This document shows, in pieces, positions 1-7,894 of a DNA stretch of 39,113 bases. Positions within the stretch are counted from its first letter, which is position 1. Each line of letters begins with the position of its first letter. Under the pieces are notes generated by a model, which did not search any database, had not been told where the DNA came from, and saw only the letters and a list, made by a program, of their open reading frames with translations. The stretch is taken from positions 1 to 39,113 of the forward strand of contig JAGATV010000008.1 in assembly GCA_017621075.1 (NCBI GenBank). The letters run 5' to 3'. Source of the stretch: Lachnospiraceae bacterium. GTDB taxonomy: Bacteria > Bacillota > Clostridia > Lachnospirales > Lachnospiraceae. A program made the translations under genes and the position numbers.

Positions 1-105
1 ATCTTTTCCGAAAGGGAGCTGTTACCGGAACCTATAGAAAAGATTGCAACACGCAACATGTTCTACAACAAACAGAAAAAGCATGTGCGTACTAAAAAGA
101 GATAA
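1..105 (+). CDS. 3' end of an unrecognised gene (partial)
   Basis: Frame 1 is open from the first base of the window to a TAA at 103-105, giving 34 C-terminal residues (IFSERELLPEPIEK... ending VRTKKR). The tail is very basic (K/R-rich) and is followed at once by a hairpin that would suit a terminator. I do not recognise the family; a basic tail like this is compatible with a nucleic-acid-binding protein or a transposase end, but that is only a guess. The upstream part lies outside the window, so even its coding status is uncertain. Confidence 0.4.
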   Translation: MFSERELLPEPIEKIATRNMFYNKQKKHVRTKKR

Positions 106-128
106 AGGGGCGAGATAAATCGACCCTT
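105..128 (+). terminator. Hairpin after the partial gene at the left edge
   Basis: AAGGGGCGA (105-113) pairs with TCGACCCTT (120-128) around a GATAAA loop, with one G/A mismatch. The hairpin starts at the stop codon of the partial gene. The following U-run is poor (CTTATCG), so termination is plausible but not strong. Confidence 0.4.
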
Positions 129-192
129 CTTATCGTTACAAAGGAAAAAAATTATCTTCCAACAATAAGCTAAAATCCAACTTTTTATTTAA

Positions 193-660
193 TCAATTCA
201 TCCCAAGAATCTTACGAAGCTCCTTAAGAGTTGGAGCCTTAGAATCCTTCTCAGAAATCTGATTAAGATCACTAGTATCAATAGAGATCGGCCACTTGAT
301 ACCAAGTTCAGTATCCAATGGGCAAAGTGCTGTACCGGGCATTCCAGGAGCCCATTCATTGTCAAAGAAATATAGATATTCTGTATCTTCCAGTGCCTGA
401 AAACCATTACATACGCCCTGAGGAACAAACACTTGAACGCCAGGTGTTATATGTACAGTCTGAACAGCACCCTTCTTGGTTCTGGTTAAGTTAATCTGCT
501 TCCATCCTGTTACTGTTTCTGGAAGAACTTCAAAATATACGCTGCCACGAAACAATTCACGAACCGTTCCACGATCATCGGTTGACATTTTGGCACTAAT
601 TATTTTAAGTCCTTCAATGTTAGAATCATTAGCCACAAAAGGTTCAATATGTAAACTCAT
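193..660 (-). CDS. RmlC-like dTDP-4-dehydrorhamnose 3,5-epimerase family protein with internal deletion
   Basis: The 155 residues match the RmlC cupin family: an N-terminal DDRGTVRELFRGS strand, QINLTRTKKGAV, then VFVPQGVCNGFQ and a C-terminal block EWAPGMPGTALCPLDTELG-IKWPI. Normal members are about 180-200 residues, epimerise dTDP-4-keto-6-deoxyglucose at C3/C5 and make dTDP-rhamnose precursors for surface polysaccharide. Here KKGAV (to about residue 66) runs directly into QTVHITPGVQVFVP. The expected RGLH-type segment with the catalytic His, plus the following core strands, is absent: about 40-45 codons lost in frame. The gene still has a good ribosome site (AAGGAG, 9 bases before ATG) and an extended -10 promoter, so it is probably expressed. 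A functional epimerase looks unlikely. No other rhamnose gene is visible nearby. Confidence 0.75.
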   Translation of the reverse strand: MSLHIEPFVANDSNIEGLKIISAKMSTDDRGTVRELFRGSVYFEVLPETVTGWKQINLTRTKKGAVQTVHITPGVQVFVPQGVCNGFQALEDTEYLYFFDNEWAPGMPGTALCPLDTELGIKWPISIDTSDLNQISEKDSKAPTLKELRKILGMN

Positions 661-723
661 TTTCTACTTCTCCTTCATATTTAATTTTGTTTTTGCAAAA
701 AATTAGAATTTCATTCCATGCTT

Positions 724-732
724 ATTATAGCA
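724..732 (-). promoter_or_regulatory. Extended -10 promoter for the RmlC-like gene
   Basis: On the minus strand the sequence reads TGCTATAAT, a perfect -10 with an upstream TGn extension, about 65 bases before the ATG at 660. No convincing -35 is seen (TTAGAA at 18 bases is weak), which is common for extended -10 promoters. Confidence 0.45.
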
Positions 733-791
733 CATAAGCACTGGATATTCTAAGGGCTCATCTATTGCCAAGGCATTAAGAATATTTTGTG

Positions 792-822
792 AGCCGAGAA
801 TAGTTTTCAACCATCCTCGGCT
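792..822. terminator. Terminator-like hairpin
   Basis: AGCCGAG (792-798) pairs perfectly with CTCGGCT (816-822); a T-rich tail (TTTGTT) follows on the plus strand. There is no plus-strand gene immediately before it, so it may be a leftover of a deleted gene or the end of an unseen transcript. Confidence 0.35.
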
Positions 823-917
823 TTGTTCCAATCAATTCTTAATATGTAATTATAAAAAGCATTTCATTCCGTTCACACAGTCCATTCATATTGTGTTATA
901 ATTTGTTATGTGATTTT

Positions 918-997
918 GCTTCCCTTATTTTTGCCCTTATGAAAGTTCACAAAGCCTTGTAAAACGATATAACACAAGGGAATACATAAGGGAAAGC
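918..997. repeat. Nested inverted repeat with CCCTTAT units
   Basis: GCTTCCCTTAT (918-928) pairs with ATAAGGGAAAGC (986-997) with one bulged A. A second CCCTTAT sits at 934-940, and an inner pair CCTTGT/ACAAGG (955-960 with 974-979) lies within. The whole could fold into an 80-base nested stem. No gene explains it; possible roles are a recombinase site, a small RNA or a miniature element. Confidence 0.45.
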
Positions 998-1244
998 TCA
1001 CTTACAGAAAAGTTAGTGTTTATAAGGATTAGCGGAGATTTTAATAATAAAACATAACAGCTAATGAAATCCTAAAATTATGTAATTATACAATTGAAAT
1101 TTGCCAACTTGTTGTTTCTTTTATTGTATCATACGATCAGATAGAATCAAACGGCTGTTTCGACTATTCATGCAGTATATGCATTGTTATTCAGAAGGGA
1201 CACAGTTCCGAAAAGGGACAAACACTATATGGAAGTGATGCAAA

Positions 1245-1283
1245 GAAAAACAGGCCGAAACCTCCGTAAAAGATTCCGGCCTG
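1245..1283 (-). terminator. Rho-independent terminator of carAB
   Basis: On the minus strand CAGGCCG (1283-1277) pairs with CGGCCTG (1257-1251), followed by TTTTTC. It lies 14 bases after the carB stop codon, an excellent intrinsic terminator. Confidence 0.85.
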
Positions 1284-1297
1284 CCATCATCTGTCAC

Positions 1298-4200
1298 TTA
1301 TAACTGCGCAATGTCGATCAGGGACAGATCATTGCTTGCATTTTCCAGACTGGTCACCAGTGCTCTCGCCGTATCCATGGCGGTGATGCAGTTGATACCG
1401 GTCTCAATAGCGGTACGCCTGATCAGGAAACCATCCCTGGACTTGTCACGGCCCTGGGTAGGCGTGTCGATGACCACATCGATCTTGTGGCCCAGGATCA
1501 GGTCCATGACCGTAGGGGATTCCTGAGAGATCTTGTTGACCTTTCTGGCCTTTACACCGGCCTCGTTCAGTGCCGCTGCGGTACTTCTGGTGGCATAAAT
1601 GGTGTAGCCCAGCTTTTCAAAACGTCTGCCGATTTCAATCGCCTCGCCCTTGTCCGCATCCTTTACGGTCATGATCATGTTGCGGTACTTGGGCAGGTTC
1701 ACACCGGCTCCCAGGAATGCCTTGTACAGCGCCTCATGGAAGGTCTTTGCGATGCCCAGGCACTCACCGGTGGACTTCATTTCCGGTCCTAAGCTGATCT
1801 CGGCGCCGCGGATCTTCTCAAAGGAGAACACCGGCATCTTGATGGCATAATACTCTGCCTCCGGCTGCAGGCCCGGCTTGTAGCCCAGTTCCCTGATGGT
1901 CTTGCCTAAGATCACTTCCGTAGCCAGATCCACGATGGGGATGCCTGTCACCTTGCTGATGTAAGGGACAGTACGGGAGGAACGGGGATTTACCTCGATC
2001 ACATAGACATCCTCCCCGATGGCAATGAACTGGATATTGATGAGTCCCTTGACATGAAGGGCGGTAGCCAGTCTCTTGGTGTAATCGGCAATCTTATCCT
2101 TCACCAGCTTGCCGATGGTGAAGGCGGGATATACGGAGATACTGTCGCCGGAGTGTACGCCGGTCCTCTCAATATGCTCCATGATGCCGGGGATCAGGAT
2201 GTCCTCACCGTCACATACGGCGTCCACCTCGATCTCCTTACCCTGCAGGTATTTATCTACCAGGATGGGATGATCCTGGGCAATGCGGTTGATGATTGCC
2301 ATGAATTCCTCGATCTCCGCATCGGAAATAGCAATCTGCATGCCCTGTCCGCCCAGGACATAAGAGGGACGCACCAGGACAGGATAGCCCAGTCTGTTGG
2401 CAACCTCTTTTGCCTCCTCAGCGGTATAGACCGTTCCGCCTGCCGCACGGGGGATGCCTGTCTGTTCCAGGATCTTGTCGAACAGTTCTCTGTCCTCCGC
2501 TGCATCCACGTCCTCCGCCTTGGTTCCCAGGATAGGGACACCCATCTTCATCAGGCTTTCGGTGAGCTTGATGGCGGTCTGTCCGCCGAACTGTACCACC
2601 GCGCCGTCAGGCTTCTCAATGTTCACGATGGACTCTACATCTTCGGGCGTCAGGGGCTCAAAGTAAAGTTTATCTGCAATATCAAAGTCCGTACTTACGG
2701 TCTCCGGGTTGTTGTTGATGATGATGGTCTCATAGCCGGCCTTGGAAAAGGCCCAGGTAGCATGTACGGAACAATAATCGAACTCGATACCCTGTCCGAT
2801 ACGGATGGGGCCGGAGCCCAGTACCAGCACCTTCTTGCGTCCTTCTGTCTTTACGGCCTCGCACTCACCACCGTAAACGGAATAGTAGTAAGGTGTGGAT
2901 GCCGCAAACTCAGCCGCACAGGTATCCACCATCTTGTAAACCGCACGGATGCCGTTATCATAACGCATCTTCTTGATCTCTTCCTCAGTCTTGCCGGTGA
3001 GTCTGGCAATGACATTGTCCGGGAATTCAATCCTCTTTGCTTCCTTCAACAGTTCTACAGTGAGCGGTCCCTGCTTTAAGGCCTGCTCCATCTCTACCAG
3101 CACAGCGATCTTGTCAATGAACCAGATATCCACCATGGTGATCTCATGGATCTCCTCATAGCTGACACCCTTGCGGATCGCCTCAGCGATCACATAGATG
3201 CGCTGGTCATCCACTATCTTTAAGCGCTCCTTTAATTCTTCTGCGCTAAGAGCGGAAAAATCATAGCTCATAAGACAGTCCACATGCTGCTCTAAAGAAC
3301 GGATAGCCTTCATCAGAGCGCCTTCAAAGTTGTCGCAGATACTCATGACCTCACCGGTAGCCTTCATCTGGGTGGTCAGGGTACGCTTTGCGGTGATGAA
3401 CTTATCAAAGGGCAGTCTGGGGATCTTTACCACACAGTAGTCCAGTGTGGGTTCAAAGCTTGCGTAGGTCTTTTGGGTGATGGCATTCTTGATCTCATCC
3501 AAAGTAAAGCCCAGAGCGATCTTTGCCGCAACCTTGGCAATGGGATATCCCGTTGCCTTGCTGGCCAGTGCGGAAGATCGGCTTACACGGGGATTTACCT
3601 CGATGACACAATACTCAAAGCTGGTGGGATGCAGTGCAAACTGTACATTACATCCTCCGGTGATCTGTAACTCGTCAATGATCTTCAGCGCAGAAGTACG
3701 CAGCATCTGATACTCTTTATCACTCAGGGTCTGGGAGGGTGCCACTACGATACTGTCACCGGTATGTACGCCCACAGGGTCGATGTTCTCCATGTTACAT
3801 ACCGTGATACAGTTGCCTGCGCTGTCACGCATCACCTCGTATTCGATCTCTTTCCAGCCTGCGATACAGCGTTCTACCAGCACCTGTCCCACGCGGGAAA
3901 GTCTGAGGCCGTTCTCCAGGATCTCTTCCAGTTCCACCTGGTTGTGAGCAATACCGCCGCCGGAACCGCCCAGGGTGTAAGCGGGGCGCAGTACCACCGG
4001 ATAGCCTATGGTATTGGTAAATTCCACACCGTCCTCCACATTCTCAACTACCTTGGATGCGGCGCAGGGCTCCCCGATGCGCTCCATCAGATCCTTGAAC
4101 TCCTGACGGCCTTCCGCATTGCGGATAGTTGCCGCCGTGGTGCCCAGAAGCTTTACATTATGGGAAGCTAAGAAGCCGGACTCCTCCAACTCCATGCCTA

Positions 4201-4492
4201 AGTTCAAGCCTGCCTGTCCTCCCAGGGTGGGAAGGATGCTGTCAGGCTTTTCCTTTTCAATGATCTGCTCCAGCACCTTTACGGTCAGGGGCTCGATATA
4301 TACCTTATCTGCAATATCCTTGTCTGTCATGATGGTGGCAGGATTGGAGTTCACCAAAATAACCTCCACGCCCTCTTCCTTTAAGGAACGGCACGCCTGC
4401 GTACCTGCATAGTCAAATTCTGCTGCCTGTCCGATGACGATAGGACCGGAACCAATTACCATAACGCGTTTTACATTGGGATTCTTCGGCAT
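1298..4492 (-). CDS. carB: Carbamoyl-phosphate synthase large subunit
   Basis: The 1,064-residue product has the canonical length and the internally duplicated layout of CarB. It begins PKNPNVKRVMVIGSGP. The first ATP-grasp half (about 1-400) shows GQAAEFDYAGTQACR and EVNPRVSRSSALASKATGYP; the second half (about 550-930) repeats them as GQGIEFDYCSVHA and EVNPRSSRTVPYISKVTG-IP. A methylglyoxal-synthase-like allosteric domain follows (about 935-1064, with DTPTQGRDKSRDGF). It makes carbamoyl phosphate from bicarbonate, two ATP and ammonia channelled from CarA, feeding pyrimidine and arginine synthesis in the cytoplasm. Its ATG lies one base after the carA stop (TAAGATG) and its AAGGAG ribosome site lies inside the end of carA, so the two are translationally coupled. 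A terminator follows. Confidence 0.98.
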   Translation of the reverse strand: MPKNPNVKRVMVIGSGPIVIGQAAEFDYAGTQACRSLKEEGVEVILVNSNPATIMTDKDIADKVYIEPLTVKVLEQIIEKEKPDSILPTLGGQAGLNLGMELEESGFLASHNVKLLGTTAATIRNAEGRQEFKDLMERIGEPCAASKVVENVEDGVEFTNTIGYPVVLRPAYTLGGSGGGIAHNQVELEEILENGLRLSRVGQVLVERCIAGWKEIEYEVMRDSAGNCITVCNMENIDPVGVHTGDSIVVAPSQTLSDKEYQMLRTSALKIIDELQITGGCNVQFALHPTSFEYCVIEVNPRVSRSSALASKATGYPIAKVAAKIALGFTLDEIKNAITQKTYASFEPTLDYCVVKIPRLPFDKFITAKRTLTTQMKATGEVMSICDNFEGALMKAIRSLEQHVDCLMSYDFSALSAEELKERLKIVDDQRIYVIAEAIRKGVSYEEIHEITMVDIWFIDKIAVLVEMEQALKQGPLTVELLKEAKRIEFPDNVIARLTGKTEEEIKKMRYDNGIRAVYKMVDTCAAEFAASTPYYYSVYGGECEAVKTEGRKKVLVLGSGPIRIGQGIEFDYCSVHATWAFSKAGYETIIINNNPETVSTDFDIADKLYFEPLTPEDVESIVNIEKPDGAVVQFGGQTAIKLTESLMKMGVPILGTKAEDVDAAEDRELFDKILEQTGIPRAAGGTVYTAEEAKEVANRLGYPVLVRPSYVLGGQGMQIAISDAEIEEFMAIINRIAQDHPILVDKYLQGKEIEVDAVCDGEDILIPGIMEHIERTGVHSGDSISVYPAFTIGKLVKDKIADYTKRLATALHVKGLINIQFIAIGEDVYVIEVNPRSSRTVPYISKVTGIPIVDLATEVILGKTIRELGYKPGLQPEAEYYAIKMPVFSFEKIRGAEISLGPEMKSTGECLGIAKTFHEALYKAFLGAGVNLPKYRNMIMTVKDADKGEAIEIGRRFEKLGYTIYATRSTAAALNEAGVKARKVNKISQESPTVMDLILGHKIDVVIDTPTQGRDKSRDGFLIRRTAIETGINCITAMDTARALVTSLENASNDLSLIDIAQL

Positions 4493-4493
4493 C

Positions 4494-5681
4494 TTAGTTC
4501 TCTCCTTTCATCATAGTAATGAATCTGTCAAACAAGTAACCGGAGTCCTGGGGACCGGGGCATGCCTCCGGGTGGAACTGCACCGTAAAGATATTCTTGC
4601 CGGTGTAGGACAGGCCCTCGTTGGTGCCGTCGTTTACATTGACGAATGCAGGGACCGCCACTTTGGGGTCCAGCTTGTCCGTGTCCACCACATAACCGTG
4701 GTTCTGGGAAGAAATATACACCCTGCCTGTGGCAAGATCCTTCACCGGGTGATTGCCTCCCCTGTGTCCGTACTTCATCTTGTGGGTATCTGCTCCCGTG
4801 GCCAAAGCCATGAGCTGATGTCCCAGACAGATTGCAAAAATGGGGATCTCTGTATCGTATAATTTTTTGATCTCTTTGATAATGGAGGTGCACTCCTTGG
4901 GATCGCCGGGGCCGTTGCTCAACATGATGCCGTCGGGGGCCGCCGCAATGATCTCCTCAGCAGGAGTCAGCGCCGGATACACCGTCACCTCACAGCCCCG
5001 CTCCGCCAGGGAGCGGGCAATGTTTGCCTTGGCGCCAAAATCCATCAGCGCCACCTTCAGTCCTGCGCCGTTCAATTGGCGCACCAGTGCAGGTCTTTGC
5101 TCTCGCACGCCCTTTTCATAGCTTTCCTTGTCAAAACGCGCCGCACCGGACAGCGGACCATTCTGGGACAGATCCGTGGTAGGTGCCACTGTAAATTTCT
5201 CGGGACAGGTAACTTTTTCTACCACCTTTCCGGTAGTATAGGCTTTCAACCGGGGGATGACCAGGCTTAGGTCATATTGCTCATTGGTGGTGATCATGCC
5301 GTTCATGGTGCCCTTTTCCCGAAGGATCTTGGTGAGGGCTCTGGTGTCGATGCCGGCAATGCCGGGTACATCATTTTCCTCCAAGAACTGCTGTATGCTG
5401 CAATCGTTTCGGAAGTTGCTGGGGATTCGGGAAAGTTCCCTCACAATGAATCCGTCCGGCCAGGGTCTGGCAGATTCCATGTCATCCCTGCAGATACCGT
5501 AATTGCCGATCAGCGGATACGTCATACACACTGCCTGTCCCGCATAAGAGGGATCAGTCAGCACCTCCAGGTATCCTGCCATGGATGTGTTAAATACGAT
5601 TTCACTCACAATTTCCCTGTCGGCACCGATATGTGTCCCTTCAAATACAGTACCGTCTTCCAAAATCAAAAATGCCTTCAT
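4494..5681 (-). CDS. carA: Carbamoyl-phosphate synthase small (glutaminase) subunit
   Basis: The 395 residues comprise the CarA N-terminal domain (LILEDGTVFEGTHIGA; STAGY-like NTSMAGYLEVLTDPSYAGQ) and a C-terminal class I glutamine amidotransferase domain. The catalytic cysteine is C285 in FAICLGHQLM, and the His/Glu part of the triad lies in VQFHPEACPGP. It hydrolyses glutamine and passes ammonia to CarB. At about 395 residues it is slightly longer than the usual 355-385; extra sequence sits in the linker around residues 165-200 (KFTVAPTTDLSQNG...). It is the first gene of the carAB operon, with its own promoter and a leader of about 60 bases. No PyrR-type leader fold was recognised. Confidence 0.97.
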   Translation of the reverse strand: MKAFLILEDGTVFEGTHIGADREIVSEIVFNTSMAGYLEVLTDPSYAGQAVCMTYPLIGNYGICRDDMESARPWPDGFIVRELSRIPSNFRNDCSIQQFLEENDVPGIAGIDTRALTKILREKGTMNGMITTNEQYDLSLVIPRLKAYTTGKVVEKVTCPEKFTVAPTTDLSQNGPLSGAARFDKESYEKGVREQRPALVRQLNGAGLKVALMDFGAKANIARSLAERGCEVTVYPALTPAEEIIAAAPDGIMLSNGPGDPKECTSIIKEIKKLYDTEIPIFAICLGHQLMALATGADTHKMKYGHRGGNHPVKDLATGRVYISSQNHGYVVDTDKLDPKVAVPAFVNVNDGTNEGLSYTGKNIFTVQFHPEACPGPQDSGYLFDRFITMMKGEN

Positions 5682-5750
5682 ACGTTACCTCTCCTTATAT
5701 TCTGACTGACGTTCTGACTGTAAAATTACCTGCCATCGCATAATCGGTTT

Positions 5751-5779
5751 ATTATATCACAAAAGGGAAGTTGGGGCAA
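5751..5779 (-). promoter_or_regulatory. Promoter of carAB
   Basis: On the minus strand TTGCCC (5779-5774), a 17-base spacer and a perfect TATAAT (5756-5751). Transcription would begin near 5744, leaving a leader of about 60 bases that contains CAGTCAGAA twice, three bases apart (5700-5720). Confidence 0.7.
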
Positions 5780-5802
5780 TATGCCCGGAAAAGATTTTTC
5801 GG

Positions 5803-5832
5803 TTGCATAGATGTGGAAACGCGTAGTAAAAT
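5803..5832 (+). promoter_or_regulatory. Candidate promoter of the AlaX-like gene
   Basis: TTGCAT (5803-5808), an 18-base spacer and TAAAAT (5827-5832), about 70 bases before the ATG. A small hairpin CGGAG-ACA-CTCCG (5853-5865) lies in the leader. It diverges from the carAB promoter. Confidence 0.45.
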
Positions 5833-5903
5833 GGAATTGATTTTTCCTATTTCGGAGACACTCCGCAGAAACAAAATCTACAGGATTTTCAGATGGTGAA
5901 ACT

Positions 5904-7067
5904 ATGACAAAATTATTTTATCAGGATACTCATATCATAGATTTTGAGGGCACAGTCATCTCCTGTGTCCCCGATGAGAAGGAGGGTCTGTTCCGGGTAG
6001 TGCTGGACCGGACTGCTTTTTTCCCGGAAGAGGGCGGACAGCCGGCAGACAAGGGCACCCTGGGCGGGCAGACGGTTGCAGACGTGCGCATACGGGATGA
6101 CGTGATCAGCCATATCCTGACCGCACCCCTGCCTGTGGGACAGAAGGTAGACGGGCATGTAGACTGGGCACAGCGTTTCGATTTCATGCAGCAACACTCC
6201 GGCGAACACATCATTTCCGGTCTGGTACATAAGCATTACGGCTATGACAACGTAGGATTTCATCTGGGGCTTACGGAAGTGACCCTGGATTTTAACGGGG
6301 AACTTTCCCTGTCCCAGCTTCGGGCCATTGAAGCGGAAGCCAACGAAGCCGTGTGGAAGGACCTTCCCGTAAAGGTTTCCTTCCCTCCCGTCAAAGAGCT
6401 GGCGCAGCTAACATACCGCAGCAAGATCGAACTGTCGGGGGATGTCCGCATCGTTGAGATCCCCGGCATTGATATCTGTGCCTGCTGTGCACCCCATGTG
6501 GATAGCACGGCACAGATCGGTCTCATCAAGATCACAGGCGTACAGAGCCACCGGGGCGGCGTGCGGGTAAACATCCTATGCGGCGGCCGTGCCGTAGCGG
6601 ATTACACTGCCATGCAGGACAGCGTAGCCTCAATTTCCGTACAGCTTTCCGCCAGACAGGACCGAGTAGCGGAAGCCGTTGCCCGCCTGAAGGAGGAGAA
6701 TGCCGGACAAAAAGAACGCATCAATGCGCTTCAGGCCGCTCTCCTGGAAGAGCGGATAAACGCCCTGCCCTCTCCTGACGAAACCGCAAATATCCTGCTG
6801 TTCATGGATGCTTTGGACAACATCGCCATGCGTGGCGCAGTCAATGCCATGGTGGAAAGATACAAAGGCTACTGTGGCATCTTTGCCGGGGATGACGAGA
6901 ATGGATATCATTTTATCCTGGGAAGTTCCGGCAGGGATTGCAGGGAGCTTGCTGCCCATATGCGGGAAGCCTTGGGGGCCAAGGGCGGCGGAAGCGCACC
7001 CATGATACAGGGAAGCGTCCAGGCCGGCCAGGGAGCGATCAAAACCTTTTTCAGTCAATTAGAGTAG
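5904..7067 (+). CDS. AlaX-type alanyl-tRNA editing protein with DHHA1 domain
   Basis: The 387 residues correspond to the C-terminal half of alanyl-tRNA synthetase without the aminoacylation core. An N-terminal beta-barrel (FFPEEGGQPADKGTLGG) is followed by the editing domain with QQHSGEHI (H98 and H102) and a CxxxH pair (C194 to H198), together the usual four zinc ligands. A coiled-coil (about 235-285) and a DHHA1-type tail with a glycine-rich segment (GAKGGGSAPMIQGS, about 365) follow. Such free-standing AlaX-L proteins deacylate mischarged Ser- or Gly-tRNA(Ala). The upstream in-frame-looking ATG at 5893 hits a stop after four codons, so 5904 is the start. The gene is alone on its strand, divergent from carAB. 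Confidence 0.93.
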   Translation: MTKLFYQDTHIIDFEGTVISCVPDEKEGLFRVVLDRTAFFPEEGGQPADKGTLGGQTVADVRIRDDVISHILTAPLPVGQKVDGHVDWAQRFDFMQQHSGEHIISGLVHKHYGYDNVGFHLGLTEVTLDFNGELSLSQLRAIEAEANEAVWKDLPVKVSFPPVKELAQLTYRSKIELSGDVRIVEIPGIDICACCAPHVDSTAQIGLIKITGVQSHRGGVRVNILCGGRAVADYTAMQDSVASISVQLSARQDRVAEAVARLKEENAGQKERINALQAALLEERINALPSPDETANILLFMDALDNIAMRGAVNAMVERYKGYCGIFAGDDENGYHFILGSSGRDCRELAAHMREALGAKGGGSAPMIQGSVQAGQGAIKTFFSQLE

Positions 7068-7071
7068 ACGG

Positions 7072-7119
7072 ATCGACTGATTCTTATTGAGATGGAACGT
7101 ATTCCGATCAGTGATTGCC
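7072..7119 (+). terminator. Imperfect hairpin after the AlaX-like gene
   Basis: ATCGACTGAT (7072-7081) pairs with ATCAGTGAT (7107-7115) with one bulged G, followed by TGCCCTTTTC. It sits between two convergent genes and may serve either; the U-run is modest. Confidence 0.35.
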
Positions 7120-7127
7120 CTTTTCAC

Positions 7128-7877
7128 TTACATCGTCCACTTCTGCTTTTCAAAAAATTCATCTATAGCCTGCACGATCTGCCCGGGCGCCATGGTCTTG
7201 AGCAGATATCCTTCCGGCTTTAACGGGGAGACTTTCATGACGCTTTCCCTGTCATTTTTGGCTGTCAGGAAGATCACCGGCACATCTGCGAAATCCTCCT
7301 CGGCCCGTATCATTTCCAGCACCTGTCTGCCGTCGCAGATCGGCATCTCATAATCAAGCAGGATCAGATCCGGATGATTCAGGGCCAGATATTTGATCGC
7401 CATGGCCCCGGAATTTGCCAGGATCACCTGGTATTTCTCTTCCAGCCATCCCTTCACACTGCGCAGCATCGCTCCCGAATCATCCACCACCAGTATCTTT
7501 TTCTTTAAATAACCGGTGTCCTCCTTTAGGAATCTGTCGATCACGCTTGCAATATCCTTCACGTTCACGGGACGCAGGAACTTCTTTTTGATAAACTGTC
7601 TCGGAATGACTTCTTCCACAGCTTCCATATGTTCGGCATCCCCTATGACAAAAATGGGCAGATTGTCTTCTATGACCTTATCCTTCAGGTAGACAAGCCC
7701 ATCCATCCCGGCTCCCTCTGCACAAAGCAGGATCAACTGTACTTTATCCGCCACCTTGCCCATCTCGATAGGGCTATGGCTTGTCTGAAAAACAGTATGT
7801 TTCTGTTCTTCCACCAGCCTTATCAGCGATGACACGATGAAATTGGTATTTTCCGACACTAACAAGATATTTGACAT
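7128..7877 (-). CDS. Double-receiver response regulator, first receiver degenerate
   Basis: The 249 residues contain two CheY-like domains and nothing else. The second (about 127-245) is complete: acidic pair D132/D133 (VVDDSG), phospho-acceptor D175 in LLDYEMP, Thr in FLTA and Lys in YLLKTM. The first (1-115) begins NILLVSENTN and has lost the acidic pocket; its acceptor position reads LLCAEG, so it is a pseudo-receiver. There is no DNA-binding or enzymatic output, so it probably acts by protein interaction or as a phosphate carrier. It is the last gene of the operon, 17 bases after the hybrid kinase, its likely partner. Confidence 0.85.
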   Translation of the reverse strand: MSNILLVSENTNFIVSSLIRLVEEQKHTVFQTSHSPIEMGKVADKVQLILLCAEGAGMDGLVYLKDKVIEDNLPIFVIGDAEHMEAVEEVIPRQFIKKKFLRPVNVKDIASVIDRFLKEDTGYLKKKILVVDDSGAMLRSVKGWLEEKYQVILANSGAMAIKYLALNHPDLILLDYEMPICDGRQVLEMIRAEEDFADVPVIFLTAKNDRESVMKVSPLKPEGYLLKTMAPGQIVQAIDEFFEKQKWTM

Positions 7878-7894
7878 ATCCTTATCCTCCGTCC

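Larger units (their letters stand above)
733..1244. other. Gene-free stretch with inverted repeats
   Basis: About 510 bases with no supported coding frame on either strand. It contains an AGCCGAG/CTCGGCT hairpin (792-822), a nested inverted repeat (918-997) and otherwise AT-rich sequence without recognisable RNA genes. It may be the scar of a lost mobile element, but no integrase or transposase remnant was identified. Confidence 0.5.

Noticed and set aside
2054-3079. 341-codon plus-strand open frame opposite carB
   Set aside because: Mirror frame of a highly conserved gene; no ribosome site and no recognisable protein features.
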